From the NCBI GenBank assembly GCA_021464415.1, contig CM038467.1:47243715-47307714 (forward strand): a stretch of DNA of 64,000 bases, written 5' to 3'. This document shows, one piece after another, positions 58,161 to 64,000 of the stretch. The position numbers and the translations under genes were made by a program. How positions within the stretch are numbered: the stretch's first letter is position 1; each line of letters opens with the position of its first letter. Origin of the DNA: Lonicera japonica. Taxonomy: Eukaryota > Streptophyta > Magnoliopsida > Dipsacales > Caprifoliaceae. The notes under the pieces are model-generated. The model was not told the DNA's origin, did no database searches, and worked only from the letters and a program-made list of their open reading frames with translations.

Positions 58161-59420
58161 GAGGAAGAACTGATCGGAGATCTCTTCGACATCATGGCTC
58201 TATGGGATAACGAACCAAGAGACGAGCCTGTACACTTGATACACGCTGATCCGGATCACCAAGAAAAGGGGGGAAAGAGTGAAATTGTAACGGTGAGAGA
58301 CAAGAGTGAGGGTAAGGCTAGGGAGGAGTCACTCCTAGATTTACTTTTTAAACTTGTACCTGTAAACACTATTATCAATGAAGAAGACTCTGTTTTGCGT
58401 TATCCTATTAATTTTAATTCTGTAATTGCTTATATGGAGTTGGAAAGACTAAACGAACACCTTGAATGGGAGGAGCAGCGTATACAGAGCGAGGAAGGAG
58501 ACACTCTTGTGATTAACCTCGGGACAGGAGAGGAAAGAAAAGAGGTCCGTATTGGGGCAAGTCTAAGTGAGACAGAAAGAGAAGAATTCATACAAACTCT
58601 GAATGAGTATGTGGATATCTTCGCCTGGTCCTATGCAGATATGCCGAGTTTGAACAGCCAGATAGTCATGCACGAGATACACACCAAGCCAGAATTTAGG
58701 CCCGTCAAGCAGAAGTTGAGAAAACTTACGCTAGAATGGTCCCTGAAAGTAAAAGAAGAAGTGATGAAACAACTGAGTGTGTGGTTCTTGCGGGTGATCG
58801 AGTACCCCTCCTGGTTAGCCAACATTGTGCCCGCTCCAAAGGCAAATGAGAAAATCCGCATGTGCGTAGATTACCGAGATCTCAATAAAGCTTGCCCGAA
58901 AAATGATTTCCCATTACCCAACATTGATCTAATAGTAGATAATACCGCTAACCATGCCTTGAAATCATTCGTGGACGATTTCGCCGGGTATAACCAGATC
59001 AAGATGTACCCGGATCACCAAGAGAAAATAGCATTCATCACACCGTGGGGAACATATTGCTACACCGTTATGCCATTCGGGCTGAAGAATGCCGGAGAAA
59101 CATATCAAAGGGCAGCAACAGCTATCTTCCACGACATGATTCACAAAGAAGTAGAGGTGTATGTGGAGGACATGATAATCAAGTCAAAAGAGAGGGAATG
59201 CCATGTACCAGCCTTGCGAGCCTTCTTTGACCGGCTCTGCCAGTATCAGATGAGACTCAATCCGCAGAAATACGTGTTCGGGGTAACCAAAGAAAAACTC
59301 CCAGGCTATGTCGTCAGTAAAAAAGCAATCGAGGTAGACCCTGCCAAGATTCGAGCTATCCGAGACATGCCCGAGCCTCGTACCGAGAAGGAAGTTCGAG
59401 GATTTTTGGGTAATTTGTAG
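58050..59420 (+). pseudogene. Tat reverse transcriptase
   Basis: The 456-codon frame includes an acidic N part, VDIFAWSYADMPSL, then RT: MCVDYRDLNKACPKNDFPLP, SFVDDFAGYNQIKM, YTVMPFGLKNAGETYQRA and VYVEDMIIKS, with KEVRGFLGNL at the end. The catalytic YVDD box reads YVED (Glu codon at 59166-59168), and KNAGET replaces the common KNAGAT, so the enzyme would be dead even without the stop at 59418. The true start is probably not 58050; the first 35 residues or so are out of register with the protease frame. Confidence 0.9.
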
Positions 59421-60038
59421 TATATCAGCAGGTTCATCTCTCAGCTTACTCAGACTTGCGAACCTATCTTCAAACTCCTGAGGAAGTCTTCACCAGGAGA
59501 ATAGGATGATCAGTGCCAGGAAGCTTTTGATAGAATAAAATACTACCTCTCCAAACCTCTAGTGTTAGCCCCACCACAGGCTGGACTGCCACTAATTCTA
59601 TACCTGACCGTCATTGATTCAGCTGCAGGAGCCATGCTAGCCCAACATCTGATTGACACACGGAAAGAACAGGCCATCTACTACATCAGCAAGAAATTGT
59701 CCCCATTTGAGATAAACTACACGCCATTGGAAAAATCATGTACCGCTCTCGTCTGGGTAACACAGAAACTACGGCATTACATGCTGGTTTTCCCAGTCAT
59801 CCTGGCATCACGAATTGATCCGTTGAAATATCTCTTCGAGAAACCAGCTCTCTCGAACCGCATGGCAAAATGGTTATTCCTACTCTCCAAATTCGACATC
59901 ACCTACATGACCCAGAAGGCAGTCAAAGGCAAAATCATAGCTGATTACCTGGCCCACAATCCGATATTAGGAGACATGCTAGAAGAAGCCGAATTTCCGA
60001 ACGAAACTATCATGAATGTCGAGATCGGTGAAGACTGA
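59421..60038 (+). pseudogene. Tat first RNase H
   Basis: The RT frame continues through TAG 59418 and TAG 59502. The classical gypsy RNase H shows LILYLTVIDSAAGAMLAQ, AIYYISKKLSPFEINYTPLE and KLRHYMLVFPVILAS. The acidic residue usually found in the segment at 59810-59825 reads ASRIDPLKYLF here. It ends at TGA 60036-60038, where Trp is usual before the second RNase H. Confidence 0.85.
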
Positions 60039-60530
60039 AAATTGTACTTTGACGGGGCCACCAACAGAAACAAAAACGGGATAGGCATCCTGTTAGTCTC
60101 TCCAGACCAAACTCACTCCTCGGTATCGTATCGTCTAGACTTCTTCTGCACCAACAACATGGCCGAGTATGAAACCTGTATAATCGGGTTAAAGATTGCA
60201 CTCCAAAGGGGTATAAAGAGAATACAGGTATACAGAGATTCAGCATTAGTGGTCCACCAAGTTCTGAAGCAATGGAAGATCAGAGATGAGAAATGAGTTC
60301 CTTACCTCGCCCGACTGGAGGATGTTGCAGGAAGGTTCGAGCATTCAGAGTTTTACTACGTCCCCAGGTCACAAAACAGTTTTGCTGACGCATTAGCAAC
60401 CCTGGCATCTATGATTGATATCCCGGATGGGATGGAAGAAATAACTCTTACAGTGCAAAAGAAATCAGGACCAGCACACTGCATGGCCCTTGAGGTAGAG
60501 AATGAAGAGAATGGGGACTCAACCACTTAG
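60039..60530 (+). pseudogene. Tat second RNase H (archaeal-like aRNH)
   Basis: KLYFDGATNRNKNGIGILL (first Asp), NNMAEYETCIIGLKIAL (Glu), VYRDSALVVHQV (Asp) and SFADALATLAS (last Asp) give all four acidic residues of a second RNase H next to the first. This double arrangement is known from the Tat group. A stop at 60294-60296 interrupts it, and TAG 60528-60530 follows. Confidence 0.85.
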
Positions 60531-61772
60531 TTTTATGACATCTGGAACCTGTTGAAAAATCACCAGTATCCCGAGCAAACAGACAAGAGAACACGGGTTA
60601 CGCTCAGAAGATTAGCATCAAGATTCATACTTTGAGCCGGGAGGCTATATAAGAGGAACTACGACGGAGCCCATCTCCAATGTCTCACTGAAGAAAAGTC
60701 TGTAAAAATGATGGATCAGATATATGGGAGTGATTGTGGACCTCATATGAGCGGTCATACACTTGCCCGTAAAATCATCAGACAAGGATATTACTGGTCT
60801 ACCCTGCAGAACGATTGTATTAACCACGTATGACGTTGCCACAAGTGTCAAATCTATGCTAAATCCCAGAAGCTCTCCCCGAAAGAATTGTACAACATGA
60901 CGGCTCCCTGGCCTTTTGCAACCTGGGGAATCGACATTATTGGGAAAATTTTGCCCAAAGCCAGTAACGGCCATGAATTCATACTAGTGGCCATCGACTA
61001 CTTCACCAAATGGGTAGAAGCCGAGTCTTTCCAAACTCTTAACGCTAGGAAGGTTGCCCGATTCATCAGACGGAATATCATCTGTCGGTATGGGGTCCCA
61101 CACGAGATCATCTCGGACAACGGCACTCACTTTGAAGGAGAAGCTAATTCTGTTATGGAGGAATACGGTATTACCCGACATAGATCTTCGCCATATAGAT
61201 CGCAAACCAATGGGACATCCGAGCCCGCCAACAAAAACCTGAAGAATACCCTAAGCAAAATGATCGACACCTGTCGGGACTGGCCAGGAAAGTTACCATA
61301 CGCATTGTGGGGATACCGCACCACCGAGAGGGTCTCCACCGGGGCAACCCCGTTTTCTCTTACATACGGGATGGAAGCAATCCTCCCTGTTGAGTTAGAG
61401 GTCCCTTCTCTCAGAGTAATGCTAGAGAATCAAGTCAATGAACTGGAGTGGGTCCAGGCACGTTATAACGTGTTGGCCCTACTTGATGAAAAAAGATTGA
61501 AAGCCGCGTACCACCACCAAGGGTATTAGAAGATAATCGCTTGAGCATTTAACTAGAAAGTGAAGACTCGGGGTATCAATGAGAACGACATCGTATTAAA
61601 AGAAATTTGAGAGCCATCTAGGGACCCAAGGGGAAAGTTTGGACAGAGGTGGACAGGGTCGTACATCGTCAAAGAGATCGATACAGGGGGTGCCGCCATA
61701 CTCACTGAATTAGACGGAAAATTACTACATTCATCAGTCAGCATGGACCGACTGAAGAAGTATTACCAATAG
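60531..61772 (+). pseudogene. Tat integrase
   Basis: The same frame runs to TAG 61770-61772 with stops at 60633, 60831 and several after 61527. Zinc motif: SGHTLARKIIRQGYYW and RCHKCQIYAKSQK. Core: WGIDIIGKILPKASNGHEF, YFTKWVEAE, HEIISDNGTHFEGEA and SQTNGTSEPANKNLK keep the DDE residues. The C-terminal part has WGYRTTERVSTGATPFSL, YGMEAILPVELEVPS and, after stops, GSYIVKEIDTGGAAIL. TGA 60831 sits where Arg (CGA) is expected, a typical methyl-cytosine change. Confidence 0.88.
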
Positions 61773-61985
61773 ATGTAACCTGTAAACTACAAAAACCTGA
61801 GCCCCCAACTCAAAATTGTGTTTTTGAAAAATCAAAAAAGGGAACGTAGGCAACCTGAGAAGTGACTTCAGGCCCGGTTTAAACTTTGCAAAGAATTTTA
61901 TTTCCCATAAAAATAGTCCCTCATATATTATTAAGGTGGTTAAGAACACCAAAAGTTACAAAGGAGATACAGCATACAGAAGAAA
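61773..61985 (+). other. Spacer between integrase and antisense ORF
   Basis: Contains GGGAACGTAGGCAACCTGAG (61840), a block that often follows integrase in Tat elements. No ORF. Confidence 0.4.
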
Positions 61986-63241
61986 CTAATCCCTAGGGGT
62001 TGGCAACACTGGGTCCTCAGTGGCCAAATCAATACGAGCCTCGTCCAGGATCTGATACGCAAAGACAATATTATCGTCAGTGGCCCCAGCATCCATGAAT
62101 CGAAACCACTCCATTTGAAAGGGGTCATCAATCAGTTCTCCTTCCAAAGATTGCCAACAAGAGCGGATAATGTCAGCTCGGTGGGGCCTGGTAATACCGA
62201 AACGGGCATAGTTGAACTGACGAGTCAGTCGAGCACGCCACATCCTCTCTACCGATAAAAAAACATGCGGGGTCACAAATTTAGACTCAGAGGAGAAGTT
62301 GTTCAGACCAAGGGGAATCTCCTGTGGAACGTTAAACTGCCGAAGAAGACGTCCTGGGAGATAAAAGGGGGTAAACCAAAGCCCGCGGAGCCGAACATAG
62401 TTCTGACCCCTTGTACTAAGCACCATCGCCCTCAGCTTCCACCAAGGAATGTTCCACCGGATAGCCCGAAAGTTCTCTAAAAACCACACCGTCCAATCAG
62501 AGGAAGACATGGTCAAAGCACCAAAGAGGGGACGACGGAAAAAGTGCGTCGGGTTGTCAAGCCGAACTCTGTTGAAACCCACCGATCGAAAACGCTCCAA
62601 CAGCCACGTGTATAGCAAGCGCGGACTTCCCCTGAAAAAAGGTGAAGCCCCCTTTGAATATCATCTAGACCATTTAGAGTCTCTGCAAGAACGATGGGCA
62701 CTATGGACTCCCCATTCCTAGCATGATAGATCAAACTCAGAATAGTCGAATCAACACGGGAAGAGCCCCTCACCAGTAACATATCAGAAACAAGGCAAAT
62801 CAAGGCCGCCGCAGTACGCCCCACACTATAAGAAGCTCTCTCTTCATAGCGATGAAAGAACCTCACCATTTTATGGAGGTCAAGAAGCTCGTCAACAATG
62901 AAACCATCACAGGCCGCTTGGGGAGTAGCCAACAGAGCAATCAGCATATCTCGAGGACCGATTTCTTCAATGGGAACAGCCATCGGAAGACGAACATCAG
63001 AACGCAACAACCAGGAGAACTCTTCATAAGTTGGGCAGAGCTCATCTAGCCCAAAACGAAAAAGATGATCCACAGGGCTCCAGAAATACAAAGCACCCAG
63101 CAAAAAGGAAAAATCTACAGGACGATGGCACCAACCCGCTAAAGGACTGAATGCATCAAAATTCAGACCATTTTCAGAAGATATCAGAGCATCTCGGGCT
63201 TTAACATAAGAAAAATCAGAATTTATGTGATAAGAAGACAT
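61986..63241 (-). pseudogene. Tat antisense ORF, plant-mobile-domain-like protein, one frameshift
   Basis: On the minus strand ATG 63241 opens a 242-codon frame with FSPLAGWCHRPVDFSFLLGA, FGLDELCPTYEEFSWLLR, ARNGESIVPIVLAETLNGLD. This resembles the plant mobile domain / DUF7745-like proteins (helical, found in transposons and some silencing factors), which Tat elements carry in antisense. Near 62636, at an AAAAAA run, the sense moves to the frame that ends at 61986 (LLYTWLLERFRSVGFNRVRL, WNIPWWKLRAMVLSTRGQ, RARLTRQFNYARFGITRPHR). Total about 420 codons. Function is unknown. It has its own upstream promoter-like sequence. Confidence 0.7.
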
Positions 63242-63279
63242 TTTGGAAAGGTGTGGGGATGAAGGAAGGAGAATAAGTG

Positions 63280-63360
63280 TATTTATAGCAAAAAAATATG
63301 ATATTGTACCTGTTTGTCGCGCGACAAACCCATATCCAGGAGGAATTGTTGCGCGACAAT
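63280..63360 (-). promoter_or_regulatory. Promoter of the antisense ORF: two palindromes and TATA box
   Basis: On the minus strand ATTGTCGCGCAACAAT (63360-63345) and perfect 16-bp TTTGTCGCGCGACAAA (63328-63313) precede TATAAATA (63287-63280), 38 bases before the ATG at 63241. The palindrome and the TATA sequence are those of the LTR promoter at 52709-52939. Confidence 0.7.
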
Positions 63361-63714
63361 CCCATTTAGGGTCATCCTATTTTTTGTTTTCCTTACACAT
63401 AAGAGTCATTCTTGCCAAAAGAATCACTTCTGGATGCATTCTTGTTCTCACTTTGTTCTTTTGCAGAAGCCCTAAAACGTCACTACGCTACAAGGTATGG
63501 CTCCTAAAATACTGATTCATGTATATATATATATATATTTTTCACGAATAGGGAATAAAATTGTATCATCTAAAACACAAATAAAGATTTTTCATAAATC
63601 CAATAAAAGAACAATTTTTAAAAACTAAATTTCTGTCTACATGTCTAAATAAATACATATCTGTCTGAATAAATACATATCTGTCGAAACTAACTAAATG
63701 TAGGAAAAAGAAAA
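63361..63714. other. Region between antisense ORFs
   Basis: AT-rich with a TA microsatellite (63518-63536) and a short direct repeat AATAAATACATATCTGTC (about 63650-63685). No ORF. Confidence 0.4.
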
Positions 63715-63993
63715 CTAATCTATCCTAGCGCGCTTCGACACGCTACCACTATCACCAGAACCCTCCTCCGGCTTAGGATCTATCGCTGGGACATCCGGGT
63801 GAGAAAGAACTGCTGCCTGAGAAGGCTCCGTCGACTGGACCGGTGCCGTGGGGAAAATCACAGAGGACCGTGAACGCCTAGAGGTCCGGCTACTACTCCT
63901 CCGAGACTCGGTCCGCGCAGAAGAAGAGGACAAAGGGTCGTCCACCCAAAGAGATACATGGATCGCCCTCTGATAATCGCGCATGTATGCCAT
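63715..63993 (-). CDS. Second antisense ORF, Ser/Arg-rich C terminus, possibly partial
   Basis: 92 codons on the minus strand, open to the window edge, so the true start may lie outside. The N part has MRDYQRAIHVSLWVDDP, then a Ser/Arg-rich stretch (SSSSARTESRRSSSRTSRR) and a Pro/Glu end finishing SVSKRARID. I do not recognise a family. It lies on the same strand as the antisense protein and upstream of its promoter, within the Tat element, so it is probably the end of a second antisense gene. The Ser/Arg-rich tract suggests nucleic-acid or nuclear localisation, but this is only inference. Confidence 0.4.
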   Translation of the reverse strand: MAYMRDYQRAIHVSLWVDDPLSSSSARTESRRSSSRTSRRSRSSVIFPTAPVQSTEPSQAAVLSHPDVPAIDPKPEEGSGDSGSVSKRARID

Positions 63994-64000
63994 GGGGTGC

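Larger units (their letters stand above)
52569..64000 (+). mobile_element. Tat-lineage Ty3/gypsy retrotransposon, 5' part (3' LTR outside window)
   Basis: 5' LTR 52569-54131, primer-binding site 54133-54150, gag, protease, RT, first RNase H, a second RNase H, integrase and antisense ORFs follow in the order of the plant Tat/Ogre group. The second RNase H and antisense ORFs are hallmarks of this lineage. Base composition is near balanced, unlike the AT-rich surroundings. Frameshifts and stops throughout make it inactive. The polypurine tract and 3' LTR are not in the window. Confidence 0.92.

Overview
The window reads as nuclear DNA of a flowering plant, most likely a eudicot. It is AT-rich and packed with plant transposable elements of recognisable lineages: Athila and Tat Ty3/gypsy elements, Ty1/copia, an L1-type LINE with an RNase H domain, CACTA elements, tRNA-derived SINEs and a MITE pair. 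I find no intact host gene. Nearly all coding sequence is transposon protein in decay, plus one broken multi-exon copy of a host-type diterpene (ent-kaurene-like) synthase carried inside a CACTA element. The species cannot be named from this sequence.

Layout. 1-1029: right end of a CACTA-like transposon. 1151-2820: Tat-type LTR without a body. 2821-3480: promoter part of another LTR on the minus strand. 3481-4220: 3' end and short LTR of a copia element. 4221-6111: a unit of an unidentified repeat family (the 'G family'), split by a complete but dead Athila element at 6112-19186 (exact 5-bp ATATC target duplication). The Athila coding region is itself split by an inverted solo LTR at 10288-12001 (CCCTT target duplication). 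19187-24480: G units in tandem, with a LINE 3' end at 23490-24093. 24480-31085: short tandem duplications, a SINE, further G units and a minus-strand copia remnant. 31086-31790: a MITE carrying an array of inverted motifs. 33057-41443: a truncated minus-strand gypsy element with a solo LTR nested in gag (34226-35639) and a CACTA element nested in its LTR (36856-41213). 41444-52568: more G-family units, duplicated flanks and the second MITE. 52569 to the right edge: a Tat-lineage element with 5' LTR, primer-binding site, gag, protease, RT, two RNase H domains, integrase and antisense ORFs. Its 3' LTR lies outside the window.

How the parts relate. The Tat element is the most complete reading unit. 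Its LTR promoter has seven TGTCGCGCGACA palindromes just upstream of a TATA box. The same palindrome and TATA box recur in front of the antisense ORF near its 3' end, so sense and antisense transcription may share one cis element. An unrelated LTR at 2821-3480 has the same layout with a different palindrome, and the Athila LTR carries a third palindrome family. The other notable item is the CACTA element that carried a KS-like gene fragment into a retrotransposon LTR.

Limits: alignments were made by eye. Exact boundaries of old repeats, percent identities and ages were not computed.
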